Origin: Eutrigla gurnardus
Taxonomy: Eukaryota; Chordata; Actinopteri; Perciformes; Triglidae
Direction of reading: 5' to 3'
NCBI GenBank assembly: GCA_963514095.1
Contig: OY741285.1
Coordinates: 18,637,722 to 18,701,721 of the forward strand
DNA length: 64,000 nt
In this document: in pieces, positions 40,869-51,695 of the stretch
Layout: every line of letters begins with the position of its first letter
How positions within the stretch are numbered: the stretch's first letter is position 1
Made by a program: the position numbers and the translations under genes
The notes under the pieces: generated by a model
The model's input: only the letters and a program-made list of their open reading frames with translations
Database searches by the model: none
Told to the model about the DNA's origin: nothing

Positions 40869-41546
40869 CTATTCTTGGACTTTGGCTAAAAGCCATTTCT
40901 TGACATTCCTCTTAAAACTATATGGGTTTGTGCTCTGTTTGATAAATAAAGACAGATCGTTCCACTCCAATGCTCCTGTATGAGCAAATGAGCATTGCCC
41001 CATTTTGGTTCTACACCTCAGAGGGTGCAGGTTGGCTATGCTAGTCCTAGTCCTAGTCCTATGGTTATGAGATTCCCCAGCGCTGGAAAAATGGTGATTT
41101 AGGTACACTGGGGCCCTGTTGTTAATGACCTTGTGTACCATATTGAGCCTCAGCTGGGTCACTCTAGTCTGAACTGGTAACCAGCTAAGCTCCTGGAAGT
41201 GCCTCCTTCTAATGTGTACTCGAGGACCCAGCCCCATCACAACCCTCACTAGCTTATTCTGGGACACCTGCAACTTCCTTTTTAGTGAGGTTGACAGACC
41301 TGCTGCCCATGCTACGCTGGCGTAATCAAAGTGACACTGCACTAGGCAGTTGGCTAGAAGGCATAGGCTATCACTGTCCAGCAGATCGGCCTTTCTGGCA
41401 AGAAACTTTGTGCGGGCGTTGACTTTGCCCAGCACCTGTAACGCCATTCCCTCCCCACCCAAACTGTCATCTAAAACACACCCTAAGTACTTCACTGATG
41501 TTTTTGCAGCAATCTTCACAGACCCTACCTCTACTCTTAGATCCAA
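40869..41546 (-). CDS. LINE ORF2 C-terminal region (after frameshift)
   Basis: This 225-aa frame follows the reverse transcriptase after a one-base break. It contains VKYLGCVLDDSL, NCLVQCHFDYASVAW and LQVSQNKLVRVV, the thumb and C-terminal segment of L2/CR1-type ORF2. It ends LLAKVQE before the 3' UTR. Confidence 0.8.
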   Translation of the reverse strand: MDLRVEVGSVKIAAKTSVKYLGCVLDDSLGGEGMALQVLGKVNARTKFLARKADLLDSDSLCLLANCLVQCHFDYASVAWAAGLSTSLKRKLQVSQNKLVRVVMGLGPRVHIRRRHFQELSWLPVQTRVTQLRLNMVHKVINNRAPVYLNHHFSSAGESHNHRTRTRTSIANLHPLRCRTKMGQCSFAHTGALEWNDLSLFIKQSTNPYSFKRNVKKWLLAKVQE

Positions 41547-42922
41547 GCCTTTTTTAATCTGGGTTTGGACCCGAATAGAATGGACTCTGTCTTCCCTAAA
41601 TGTAGTGACAGTCTATTGTCACACAGCCAGCTGTTTATCTTGGTGAGTTCCTCTCCTAGTCTACTTTGGAGTGTGTTCTTGTCTTTGTGAGAGATGAGCA
41701 GGGCTGCATCATCTGCAAATAAATACAAGTTACAGGAACACGCATCTCTCATGTCATTAATATAGAGTAAAAATAGCAGTGGTCCTAAAACACTCCCTTG
41801 CAGAACCCCACATACTACTGGTTTAGCGTCTGACATAAAGCCATTAACCTCCACTTTCTGATCCCTGTCTGTCAGGTATGAGGTGACCCACTCTGTAGCG
41901 GTGCCATTCATCCCTATAGCCTTAACTTTATTAAGCAGTAGACTATGGTCAACTGTGTCAAAGGCTTTTTGGAGATCTAGTAAAACCATCCCACACAGTT
42001 TCCCTTCGTCCATCTCCTTTCTAATGAAGTCATTCATGTAAAGTAAACATGAGTCTGTCGAGTAGGACTTCCTGAACCCTGACTGAAATTCATACAGATG
42101 ATTTTCCCCATCAACATATTCTATATATATCTGTTCATGCACCACTCTCTCTAAGATCTTAGATGTGACGCTCAGAATGGATACTGGCCTGTAGTTTCCA
42201 AAATGGGATCTACTCCATTTTTTAAACAGGGGAATAATCTTAGCATGTTTAGTGCAACTGGGTACAATGCCTTGTTCGAGTGAGAGATTGATCAAATGTG
42301 CAACACATGGAGCTATCACCTGTGCCCCATCCCTTAAAAACTTGGCAGAAATATTATCAAGGCCAGTGGCTTTTGCCATGTTAAGCTCTCCCAGCATTTC
42401 TGCTACCCTCTCAGCTGTCACTTTGGATAAAGAAAACGAATTGGCCTGTACACCTTGTCTGGAGAAGAAACCCTGTATATACTCGTCCCTATATTCTCCT
42501 GTCTTGGGAGGCAGAGCCTCAACCAACTTGCTGGCTACCGAGGCAAAATAATTATTGAACTCATTGGCCACCTGTGCTTTATCAAATTCTATTGTGCCCT
42601 TTATTTCAAGGCCAATCGTGGGCTTTACGTTATTGGCCTTGTCCCTGCAGCCCATGTCTTTTAGAGTCTTCCATAGCTTCTTCGAATCATTTTTGTTTTC
42701 TTTTATCAGATTCATGTAATATTCTTTTTTAGCTACCTTAATGAGTCTTTGTGCTTCATTTCTACATTTCTTGTAAATATCAGCATCAGCTTGGTCCTGT
42801 GTCTTTTTATACCTCTGCAGTGCCTCCTCCCTAGCTTGAATTGCATCTAAAATCTCTGGGTTGAGCCATGAACTTGATCTCTGCTTTATCCTAATTTGCT
42901 TAAGAGGAGCCATGGAATTCAC
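41537..42922 (-). CDS. LINE reverse transcriptase (fragment)
   Basis: The 461-aa frame begins at the ATG at 42922, but the sequence is open and collinear further upstream to about 43010 (CVDGAWDLFNQLF), so the ATG is internal. Conserved pieces are WLNPEILDAIQAREEALQRY, KIIPLFKKWSRSHFGNYRPV, LDLQKAFDTVDHSLLLNKV, YINDM and LFADDAALL (catalytic FADD). The usual GVPQGS reads GVLQGS, a proline-to-leucine change likely to harm activity. The frame shifts near 41540, after which the C-terminal region continues in the next ORF. Confidence 0.85.
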   Translation of the reverse strand: MNSMAPLKQIRIKQRSSSWLNPEILDAIQAREEALQRYKKTQDQADADIYKKCRNEAQRLIKVAKKEYYMNLIKENKNDSKKLWKTLKDMGCRDKANNVKPTIGLEIKGTIEFDKAQVANEFNNYFASVASKLVEALPPKTGEYRDEYIQGFFSRQGVQANSFSLSKVTAERVAEMLGELNMAKATGLDNISAKFLRDGAQVIAPCVAHLINLSLEQGIVPSCTKHAKIIPLFKKWSRSHFGNYRPVSILSVTSKILERVVHEQIYIEYVDGENHLYEFQSGFRKSYSTDSCLLYMNDFIRKEMDEGKLCGMVLLDLQKAFDTVDHSLLLNKVKAIGMNGTATEWVTSYLTDRDQKVEVNGFMSDAKPVVCGVLQGSVLGPLLFLLYINDMRDACSCNLYLFADDAALLISHKDKNTLQSRLGEELTKINSWLCDNRLSLHLGKTESILFGSKPRLKKAWI

Positions 42923-43015
42923 TACTTGAATAAATAACTGGTTAAACAGATCCCAGGCTCCATCAACACAATCCAGCCTAAGAAAATTCCTGTGTTTTCT
43001 TTGAGAGTGCTATCT

Positions 43016-44206
43016 CTGTGCAGACAAATGTTCAAAGAAAAGTAATCACAAAAAGGTATATCACAGAAAACACCTGTGGGACATTTATTCAGGTGTTCTC
43101 CTCCACACCCACCCTCCCTTGGGTCTCAGTAAATGAGCTTGTTGACAATTTCAATGTGAAAATTACATATATTATTGATGCCATTGCGCCCACTAAGCTG
43201 AAAGTGGTCTCCATGGACAAATGCCACGTTGGTAAGAACAGAAAAAGTGTTGAAAAGCTGAACGTAGGTGGCGTAAAACAAATTTCCATGTTCACAATGA
43301 TATCTAAAAAGAAAGACTTAGAATCTACAACCTGGAACTGAGAAATGCAAGACAAAATCCTTCTTCTCGGACATCATTGCCAAAAACAATAATAACGCAC
43401 GGACCTTGTTTGCTACTGTCAGCAGGCTCACAAAGTAGCCCCTGAACTGCTTTCCACCAGGGCCTGCAATGACTTTGCCTCCTTCACAGAAAAAATCCAG
43501 AAAATTAGGCAAGCAGTCAGCGCCTCCACATCAGGTGCAGGACATGTGTTGTCCATGTGTCCACTCAAGGTCAATTCAGAAACCATGGCGCGATTTCATG
43601 TTATTAACCATAAAACCTTGGAGGACATCATACAACATCTGAAAACATCTTGAAAACTGCTGTTATCAAGCCTCTCTTAAAAAAGGACAATTTAGACACT
43701 TCACTAATGAACAATTATAGACCAATATCAAACCTCCCATTTCGGAGTAAAATCATCGAAAAAGCAGTTTTTAAGCAGCTGAACGACTTCATGGTAATGA
43801 ACAACTGTTCATGTCTTCCAGTCAGGATTTAGACCACACCACAGAACCGAGATGGCTCTTGTTAAGGTCATTAATGACATCCACTTAAACACGGACAATG
43901 GTAGAATTTCAATTATTAATTATCTCAGTGCTGCATTCAACACAGTCGATCACAACATACTCTTAGACTCGAAAACTGGGTGGGACTTTCTGGCACATTA
44001 TTAAAATGGTTTGAATCCTACTTGAAGGACAGGGACTACTTTGTGTCTATAGATAATTACACACCTGAGCAGGCAAAAATTACATGTGGAGTTCCCCAAG
44101 GCTCCATTCTGGGTCCTCTTCTGTTCAATATCTACATGCTTCCACTGGCTCAGATCATGAAAACAACAAAATATGTTACCATAACTATGCACAAAAATTT
44201 ACATAC
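43016..44206 (+). pseudogene. L2-like LINE: post-endonuclease and reverse transcriptase, decayed
   Basis: Open pieces read VNELVDNFNVKITYIIDAIA (43018-43341), AVIKPLLKKDNLDTSLMNNY (43650-43832) and WFESYLKDRDYFVSID with GVPQGSILGPLLFNIYM (43980-44160). Several frame changes and stops separate them. At the catalytic region the HE1-like SINE splits the sequence inside what should be the ADDTQLYI segment; the LINE resumes after 44479. Confidence 0.8.
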
Positions 44207-44470
44207 AAGTTTACAAGTTTAGGGGGGATTAGCTCAGGAGGTAGAGCGGGTTGGCTGGCAACCGCAAGATTGCCGGTTCGATCCCCGGCTCCTCCTAGCT
44301 GAGTGCCTGGTGTCCCTGAGCAAGACACCTCACCCTAATTGCTCCTGACAAACTGGCTGTCGCCCTGTGTGGTTGACTCCGCCATCGGTGTGTGAATGTG
44401 TGTATGAATGGGTGAATGTCATTGATAACTGTAAAGCACTTTGGATAAAAGCGCTCTATAAGTGAGGACC
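44207..44470 (+). mobile_element. tRNA-derived SINE, HE1/V-SINE-like
   Basis: The tRNA-like head GGGGATTAGCTCAGGAGGTA (A box) through GGTTCGATCCCC (B box) is followed by 'ccctgagcaagacacctcac', 'gtgtgaatgtgtgtatgaat' and 'aaagcgctctataagt'. These are the central and tail parts of the well-known fish SINE family. The 9-bp duplication ATTTACATA at 44198-44206 and 44471-44479 marks its ends. Confidence 0.9.
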
Positions 44471-44492
44471 ATTTACATAACAATATCACCAG

Positions 44493-45974
44493 GGCCCAGT
44501 ATTTCAAAAGTGATCCACTGGATTATCCTGGTCGGATTGGATTAAATCGTGATCTGATCTGAAAACTGGGTATTTCAACACAGATCCAGAGAATCCCGAT
44601 CCTGAAGATCAGGATTCATCTTTGGTAATCCAATCCTCCCTTGAATCCAGATAAAGGGCTGGATTTGGGTATTTCAAAACGTAAGGCAGAGATCTGGATC
44701 AGCTTGATACCAAAATTTCAGGATCATTTGGATCCCACCTCAGAGGTGGATTTGACTTGGATTGACAATGTCTCAGCTCCGCTTCTCCTAGATATTGTTA
44801 CTCAAGATGTTCATTACACTTAATCTAAATTGTCAGTGCATTACTTGAAACAAATTGGAGTAATTTAAGAACATTTAAGGTGTAGCAAAAGTGTTTGGCT
44901 ATATGTTTGTGTACAAACTGATTATTTTACTTAACCAAATCAGATGCTATTTTGCTTTAAATTACCACAATTATGTTTAGTGAGAGCCTTCTACATAAAG
45001 GGAGACAAATTAGGATGGAAAAAATGTATCTAATTGTGTCACTGATCAAGCAATAATACTTGAAAATAATGCAACTACAATTTCAAACACTTTATTCAAA
45101 ATCCAACAACTTATCACTGCAATTGAATTGAAGCATTTCCAAGGATTTCCAGCACTCATCCAGACCCTGTCCTTAATAGCTGAGTCGGCTCTGAAAGTAG
45201 AAGAAAGGGAAGGAGTATGAGTGATATCTTTGTCTTCATTTGGAATCCACAATAGTCACAGAAATCGTGTGCATGATGACAACAGCATGATTTTCCCAGC
45301 ATTACTGTAGCATTCTGACACTTCTGAATGAACTGCATAGTTCATACACAACACACATACACAGTGTGTGGTCTGTACACATGTAGCCTATTTTCAGTCT
45401 GCTGTGTTGCTAATGACGTAACGCTAATAAACTCTGAACAGGTTGATGTTAGTTTAAACAGTTATGGTATAATGTACGTCAGATTTATTACCTTGTAAAT
45501 CAAACCATCGACCGCAAAATTCGTAAACAAAGCCAGCGACCGCTAGCCCGCTAGCTGCACACGGAAGTCAGTGGAGCAGAGTTAGCTACCGTTAGCACGG
45601 CCGAGATCGCTACAGCCTGGTTTTCAGTACGTGACAATTCATATATATGGCTAGCACGATATGTTGGTTTGGCGTTCATATGGTCCTTAAACCACTAAAC
45701 ATTAGACGACGGTAAACTTACATTTTTGACGTGAAAGTCGCGCTCCCAGCTGCTACTTCCGTGAAGTAGACCGCCATGTTTCAGATCCGGAGGCTGAGAC
45801 TTGAGACTTGGTAATCCGTATCCAGCCAGGTCGGGATCACGGTGATCCACCCGGCCAGTGTTTTGAAATACTCAGATAAAGTCAGCAGGATCACCTTGAT
45901 CCATGACTGAGAAAAGGAGGATTTCATTATCCGGATTATTCTGATCCGGATTACAAGTTTTGAAATACTGGGCC
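44493..45974. mobile_element. PIF/Harbinger-like element, non-autonomous
   Basis: Inverted ends GGCCCAGTATTTCAAAA (17 bp, perfect) are flanked by CAG at 44490-44492 and 45975-45977; a 3-bp CWG duplication is usual for this superfamily. Subterminal regions are dense in GGATTA, GGATCA and GATCC. No transposase or Myb-like frame is intact. It sits in the L2-like LINE, which continues with 'gggactatagtccaac'. Confidence 0.85.
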
Positions 45975-45977
45975 CAG

Positions 45978-46905
45978 GGGACTATAGTCCAACACCAGTA
46001 CTAATTAGATGAATGCATCTAATGGAGCAAATCAATTATTGGATGTAGCAGAATTTGCTCCAATTAAACAAAGACAAAACTGAAATCATTGTTATTGGAG
46101 CCAAGGAAGAACGGTCAAAAGTTAGCACCCAGCTTCAAGCGGTAATGCTAAAAGCTCAGACCTGAACTTCAACAGTCACATTAAATCAGTTACGAAGTCA
46201 GCCTACTATCACCTAAAGAATATATAGAGAGGATTAAAGGACTTATGACTCAGCAGGATTTGGAAAAACGTGTCCATGCATTTATCTTCAGCAGGCTCGA
46301 CTACTGTAACAGTGTCTTTACAGGTCTCCCTAAAAAGACATCAGACAGCTGCAGTTAATTCAGAAAGCTGCTGCTCGAGTCCTCACTAAGACCAAAAAAG
46401 TGGATGACATTACTCCGGTTCTCAGGTCTTTACACTGGCTTCCTGTCTGTCAAAGAATTGAATTTAAAATACTACTGCTGGTTTACAAAGCACTGAATGG
46501 TTTAGGACATAAATACATTTCTGATCTTCTGCTAGCTACGAACCATCCAGATCTCTCAGATGGTCTGGGACAGCTTCAGTTTTTATGCACCACATATCAG
46601 GAGCCAACTTCCAGAAAACTGCAGGTCTGCTCCAAATCTCAGCTCTTTTTAAATCAGGACTAAAGACTCTTCTGTTTGCTGCTGCCTTTCAGCAAATAAT
46701 ACTATCTATGAACTTCTTATGCTGCACTGCATTTTCTATTCCTTGATATTCTTGTTTTTATTTATTTATTATTTTATTTTAAACTTTATTTTATTATTGG
46801 CTTGTTTTAATGTGTTTTTTTTCTCTAATGCTCTTAATGTTTTATGTAAAGCACTTTAAATTGCCCTGTTGAAAGGTGCTATACAAATAAAATTGCCTTG
46901 CCTAG
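45978..46905 (+). pseudogene. L2-like LINE: C-terminal region and 3' UTR
   Basis: It reads 'caattaaacaaagacaaaac' (LNKDKT, RT thumb), then IFSRLDYCNSVFTGL and, in the 46400-46663 frame, LHWLPVCQRIEFKILLLVYK and ALNGLGHKYISDLL. A 3' UTR ends GGTGCTATACAAATAAAATTG. Stops and frame changes are frequent. Confidence 0.8.
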
Positions 46906-47490
46906 GAGACTACATGGTTCGGCTTTCACAGACAGAGAAACAATTGGATGAACTATGTATCTTTGATGCTCCCATGATAACTTTGATACAAAACCATTTT
47001 ATAAGCATCATCACCACACTGAAACTGTGTTGCTGACGGAGACAGGGAGGTTGGATTGGTTTTAAGCTGGAAATGTTATTCATTTGTCTCAGGCCTTCGG
47101 CTCGCAGCTCAATTAAATATATAGAGAGACTGGGCACAAAACATCTTTTTCAATTAATTGTATGTTTTTTGCTACTTCTTGACAGTGAGAAAAGGCAAAG
47201 CATTCAGATCTGAGCAGTTACAGAGCATTTTTTCTTTTTTACTTTCTTTTTTTGCTAGTATCAAAGACCCGACAAGTTGGTCCACTTTACCACCATCTCA
47301 TCATTCATTTCAATAATTCATGAAATTTGCAGAAATTATTTGAGCCAAAGAGCTTTTCAATTAAAAATGGAGTGCTGAGCAGTCTATGAAAAATCAATTT
47401 AAACTCAAAACAGGCATTTATTATAGTCTGAGGGTGAATTTCAGAATGACAATATGTGCCTAAACAAATGATGAGAGGCATGTGAATTAA
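46906..47490. other. non-coding, no feature recognised
   Basis: No domain-bearing ORF and no repeat that I recognise. Confidence 0.35.
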
Positions 47491-48223
47491 AGTGAAATGG
47501 ACCCTAGGTAATTTCCACCAAGACCTCCAGCCAAACACCCCCTCGGAAGCATTTTTAGCGATGGTCAGCAGTGGTCAAGATAGGGCGATCAGACGAACGG
47601 CTTCGTAATAGCGCTATGGTACTTACAGTATATCTCGTAAATGTCCCCACTAATAATGCATGGAATGTTACCAAACTTCTGCAGTAGTACACATAGGGTC
47701 TCTACTCACAAAACGAGGCATTTTAAAGTTTGTAAGTACATCAGGAGTTTATTTAAAAAGAACACTTGCCTGATAGCTTCTACTGCTAAAGCTACGCTGT
47801 TTGCATAGACGGCACCGTGTTTACACAGCTTCTTCTTCGTTGGTGTTTAATGGCAGTCGGCGTATACCTGGCTGTTTCCATGACGCGAGTTTCACGCCAG
47901 CATATGAAAAAGTACAGCGTAGCTTTAGCAGTAGAAGCTATCAGGCAAGTCTTCTTTTAAATAAACTCCTGATGTACTTACAAACTTTAAAATGCCTCGT
48001 TTTGTGAGTAGAGACCCTATGTGTACTACTGCAGAAGTTTGGTAACATTCCATGCATTATTAGTGGGGAAATTTACGAGATATACTGTAAGTACCATAGC
48101 GTTATTACGAAGCCGTTCGGCTGATCGCCCTATCTTGACCACTGCTGACCATCGCTAAAAAATGCTTCCGAGGGGGTGTTTGGCTGGAGGTCTTGGTGGA
48201 AATTACCTAGGGTCCATTTCACT
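47491..48223. mobile_element. fold-back MITE-like element with 310-bp arms
   Basis: Arms 47491-47800 and 47914-48223 are near-perfect inverted repeats with outer ends AGTGAAATGGACCCTAGG. The spacer is only 113 bp. No coding capacity and no clear target duplication are seen. Confidence 0.8.
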
Positions 48224-48400
48224 CCGGACCTACACTTTAAGTGTACATCAAATGCATTCTCAAAAACATCAAAGACTGCAGCCTGGTCAGGGCTCATAAC
48301 CGTCAAACTATACGGCTCAATGTACGTCACCAAAGGCGAGCAGAAGCATTGTTGTTAACATGTAAACATCCATCAATCCATCCATTGTCTACCGCTTATC

Positions 48401-49490
48401 AGAATCAGAATCAGAATTCCTTTATTGTCCCTCAATGGGGAAATTTGTTTGCCACAGCAGCCAAAGGACAGTATGTTACAAAGAACACAATAGTAATAAT
48501 AACAATAGCAAAAATTAACAATATAAATTATTAAAAATGAAAAAATAGAATAGAAAATAGAGTAGACTTGTTATATACATATAAACATGATATTGTACAA
48601 AAAATGACTAGCAGTGAATTTTGTTTTTATTTACAATTTACAATAAAGTATAGAGTGCAGAATGAGGTCTATTGGGAGCAGTGTTTATTGTAGAGTCTGA
48701 CAGCAGCAGGAAGGAAGGACCTGTGATACCTCTCTTTCACACACTTGGGGTGTATCAGTCTATCACTGAAGGAGCTGACTAGTGCGGTGATAGTGACCTG
48801 CAGGGGGTGGGACTCCTTCACCAGCAGCGATGACAGCTTGTCCATCATCCTGCTCTCTCCCACCACCTGCACTGGGTCAAGAGGGCATCCCAGGATGGAG
48901 CTGGCCTTCTTGATAAGTTTGTCAAGTCTCTTCCTGTCTGCTGCCGAGATGCTGCTGCTCCAGCAGACTACACCATAGAAAATGGCTGATGCCACCACAG
49001 AGTCATAGAAAGTTGTCAGGAGTGCCCCCTGCACTCCAAAGGACCTGAGCTTCCTCAGCAGATGGAGTCTGCTCTGACCTTTCTTGTATGTTGCTGCAGT
49101 GTGGTGAGACCAGTCCAGTTTATTGTTCAGGTGAACTCCCAGGTACTTGTAAGATGTCACCATCTCAATGTCCGTTCCTAGGATGTTCACCTGTGTGCAG
49201 GGTTGTTTGCGCCTGCGGAAATCCACCACCAGCTCTTTGGTCTTCCCGGCGTTGAGCTGGAGATGGTTCTGCTGGCACCAGTCCACAAAGTCTTTAATAA
49301 GTTCTCTGTAGGCTCTGTCGTCCCCGTCCGTGATGAGGCCGATGATAGCAGAGTCGTCAGAGAACTTTTGTAGATGGCTGTGAGGTGTTTGGTGCGAGAA
49401 GTCTGCAGTGTACAGGGTGAACAGAAAAGGGGCCAGGACTGTTCCCTGTGGGGCCCCCGTACTGCAGATGACTGTGTCTGACACACAGTC
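48401..49490 (-). mobile_element. Rex1-like LINE, 5'-truncated
   Basis: Minus-strand non-LTR element ending in a TTCTGATTCTGATTCT tail and a 3' UTR with 'ccccattgagggacaataaa'. It is truncated within the reverse transcriptase at about 49490. It interrupts the SINE at 48370-49562. Confidence 0.85.
48669..49484 (-). CDS. Rex1-type reverse transcriptase C-terminal half
   Basis: The 271-aa open frame has no true start, because the element is truncated. It contains GAPQGTVLAPFLFTLYTADF, HLQKFSDDSAII (the catalytic box is FSDD rather than FADD, as in Rex1), NHLQLNAGKTKELVVDFRRR and YKYLGVHLNNKLDWS. The C-terminal part carries LRSFGVQGALLTTFYDSVVA. The frame is uninterrupted, so this copy is fairly young. 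The protein would reverse-transcribe Rex1 RNA; alone it is not functional. Confidence 0.88.
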   Translation of the reverse strand: MSDTVICSTGAPQGTVLAPFLFTLYTADFSHQTPHSHLQKFSDDSAIIGLITDGDDRAYRELIKDFVDWCQQNHLQLNAGKTKELVVDFRRRKQPCTQVNILGTDIEMVTSYKYLGVHLNNKLDWSHHTAATYKKGQSRLHLLRKLRSFGVQGALLTTFYDSVVASAIFYGVVCWSSSISAADRKRLDKLIKKASSILGCPLDPVQVVGESRMMDKLSSLLVKESHPLQVTITALVSSFSDRLIHPKCVKERYHRSFLPAAVRLYNKHCSQ

Positions 49491-49574
49491 CTGTATTCAG
49501 GGTCACGGGGGGAGCCAGTCCATCGCAGGGCTAACATGTAGAGACAAACAACCATTCATGCTACATGTAAACAT

Positions 49575-50352
49575 TTTTTTTTAATTATTTGTCTCCTGCC
49601 TTTAGATGCTGTACATATTTTTTTCTAAATAAGGTCCCATGGTGTTTCCACCAGAAGGCACCTCTCTATTGGATAGAAGAGACCAGCTGATGAGAACATC
49701 TGATATCATGATTGACAGCCCTGAGCTGTGACAGCAAGGTACTTATGAGTGAGGATGCATGAGAGGAGTGAATGACAGTATGCATGACAAATAACTGCTC
49801 ACCTAAACATGCAGAAATGAGTGAACTTGCAATAAGGACATGGAACATAAAACACGTCATCATCGGTATATTGGCTTCTTTCTTTTCTTTCTCTGCTATG
49901 TTGTTCGTGATGTCAGCTGCCTGGTTTCTGCAGTCACTGAGGTGCTTGCTTCAGTGTTGACAGCGCTGGCATCTTGACACCGGAGGCAAAAAAACAGCAC
50001 ACATTCATGAGGTGAATATTGAAGGTTTCGGCTGCCAATAAACCCGGCGCTGGAATGCAGCACCTGAGGCCAGTTACAGACATGTGTATGTCAGATAGCG
50101 AACAGCTACAGAACAGTAGGTGTGTAGGGCTTAGCAGTTCATAAGGTACACCTATATTATGTAATTCAGTCCAATACAACCGGGAGAATCTCAGTTTTGT
50201 CCTTCAAATTTGCACGACATTAACAAGATGTTTTTTCTTCTCATGGTGCTTCATCTGTATTCTCTTACAGCTTTAAAATAAACATTTTTAAAAGAATAGG
50301 CTCAAGGCCACTTGTTTTAAAGAAATGGTTATCCAGGTGGAAAATGTTTTTG

Positions 50353-50421
<69 letters not shown>

Positions 50422-50835
50422 TGTGTGTGTGGAATCTCTCAGAATTCAAGAAAACTGCAAGGATTTTTGCTGGGAGAACTAATCCACTTTTAACAAACCC
50501 ACACATGAACATTAAGTCTTTGTTAAAGGAAAACACCACCGCATTTCCATACTGAACTATGTTCTGCTCTGATCTTAGACGAGGTGATACATACCTCCCT
50601 CTCCTCTGTGCGTGCACTCAATGGCTCTTGCGCACACTCCGCGCAGCGCTAATTTGCTAGCATGTAGCTTGTCCTTAGGATCCAAAGGGGGGTGAAGTTA
50701 GAAGCGACCAAGCACTTCCACGTTGTCCCTATTTAAATACGGTTACGTGAGTAGTTACACGACCCAAGTTTGGTTACACAAAATGAAACATGCCAATTTT
50801 TCTAAGCGGATAACAAGGATAACTATATAGTATGG
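49575..50835. other. non-coding with GT microsatellite
   Basis: A GT run of about 75 bp lies at 50356-50431. No supported gene; the ORFs across the GT run are artefacts. Confidence 0.5.
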
Positions 50836-51136
50836 CGGAATAACAACTGGAAGCACTTCGACGTTGGCGCAGTAATATCATCACTCAAAACATGACGGGA
50901 CTATATACCTTCTGCTTGTTTTCACAACCCTGTACGATGCACGTTAAAACCATGATGTTTGATTGTTCACATACTATCTTACTACAACCTGATGCTTCCT
51001 CAACTGTGCACAAACTACTACAGGTAGTGCAGGCGACGGCGTGCAGGTCATGTAGGTTCTATTGACGGAAGTAAGAGGGGGAGCGGAGTGATGATATTAC
51101 TGCGCCGACGTCGAAGTGCTTCCAGTTGTTATTCCG
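50836..51136. mobile_element. 301-bp MITE-like element with 51-bp inverted ends
   Basis: Arms 50836-50886 and 51086-51136 pair at 50 of 51 positions; they begin CGGAATAACAACTGGAAGC. There is a 199-bp spacer and no ORF. No target duplication is obvious. Confidence 0.7.
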
Positions 51137-51695
51137 GGAAGCTGGTTGGGGGAAGCTGGGGCAACAAATGGCAATTGGATAAGGAATATGAGCATTTGGT
51201 AGCATGCGTGTAATTTGAATTGAAGTATTAATCTTTCCATCCCCACAGTTTCCTCCGTATCGCAACTACAAGTTTCGCAACATGTTTAATCGCAAGAAGC
51301 GATTCACAATGCAAGAATCCAAATTGGTGAAGTCGCAGCGATCGATTAGATGGGTTGTAATCACCAAGCTGTGGTTGTATAATGGAAAAATGTACTTAAG
51401 TACTTAAGTTAACAACATTTTTTATCAAACATTGGTGAATGTTGAGTTACGAAGTTTGAAACTGTCTTTTTAAAGTTCTCATGTGGGTTTTTTTTCTACG
51501 ACATCAAATTCAGCTAACGTGTTAATTTTTACATCCATCACATTGTATTCTAAACGTTCACACATCAAGTCCACAAGCTTGCATCTTGGAACATATTTAT
51601 CATCATAGTATCAGCAAAGTAACAGAAAGTGTCAGGTTTGTTATTGCTGCCCTATAGGCTACACCGAATACAACAATACGATTGGCCGTTGACTC
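51137..51695. other. non-coding, no feature recognised
   Basis: AT-rich; no ORF or repeat recognised. Confidence 0.35.

Larger units (their letters stand above)
40640..43015 (-). mobile_element. antisense LINE (CR1/L2 group), 5'-truncated
   Basis: On the minus strand it runs from about 43015 to a 3' tail in which AATAAACTAAACTAAACTAAAC lies at 40641-40662. It carries the reverse transcriptase and C-terminal region but no endonuclease. It lies between two pieces of the sense L2-like LINE, with part of that host LINE missing, so insertion came with a deletion or later loss. No target duplication was found. Confidence 0.8.
24639..46905 (+). mobile_element. one L2-like LINE split into pieces by nested insertions
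   Basis: Pieces in order: esterase-like ORF region 24639-25098; linker 26962-27392; endonuclease start 36444-36561; endonuclease 40551-40637; post-endonuclease and reverse transcriptase 43016-44206; RT to C-terminal region 45978-46680; 3' UTR ending near 46905 with GGTGCTATACAAATAAAA. The pieces follow the domain order of a single element and abut insertions at TTGG, TTAA, ATTTACATA and CAG target sites. Part of the endonuclease is missing between 40637 and 43016. A related copy starts at 63191. Confidence 0.7.
48370..49562 (-). mobile_element. truncated GGAT-tailed SINE split by a Rex1 LINE
   Basis: The left part 48370-48400 holds the tail and 'attgtctaccgcttatc'. The right part 49489-49562 resumes with 'cctgtattcagggtcacggg'. 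The 12-bp duplication ACATGTAAACAT lies outside both (48358-48369 and 49563-49574), proving that they were one insertion. The tRNA-like head is missing. Confidence 0.85.

Noticed and set aside
44228..44300. Apparent tRNA gene
   Set aside because: The A and B boxes belong to the head of an HE1-like SINE with a 9-bp target duplication; the acceptor arm is not that of a functional tRNA.
50288..50617. ORFs of His-Thr or Val-Cys repeats
   Set aside because: They are produced by the GT microsatellite; the same is true of 54419-54785.
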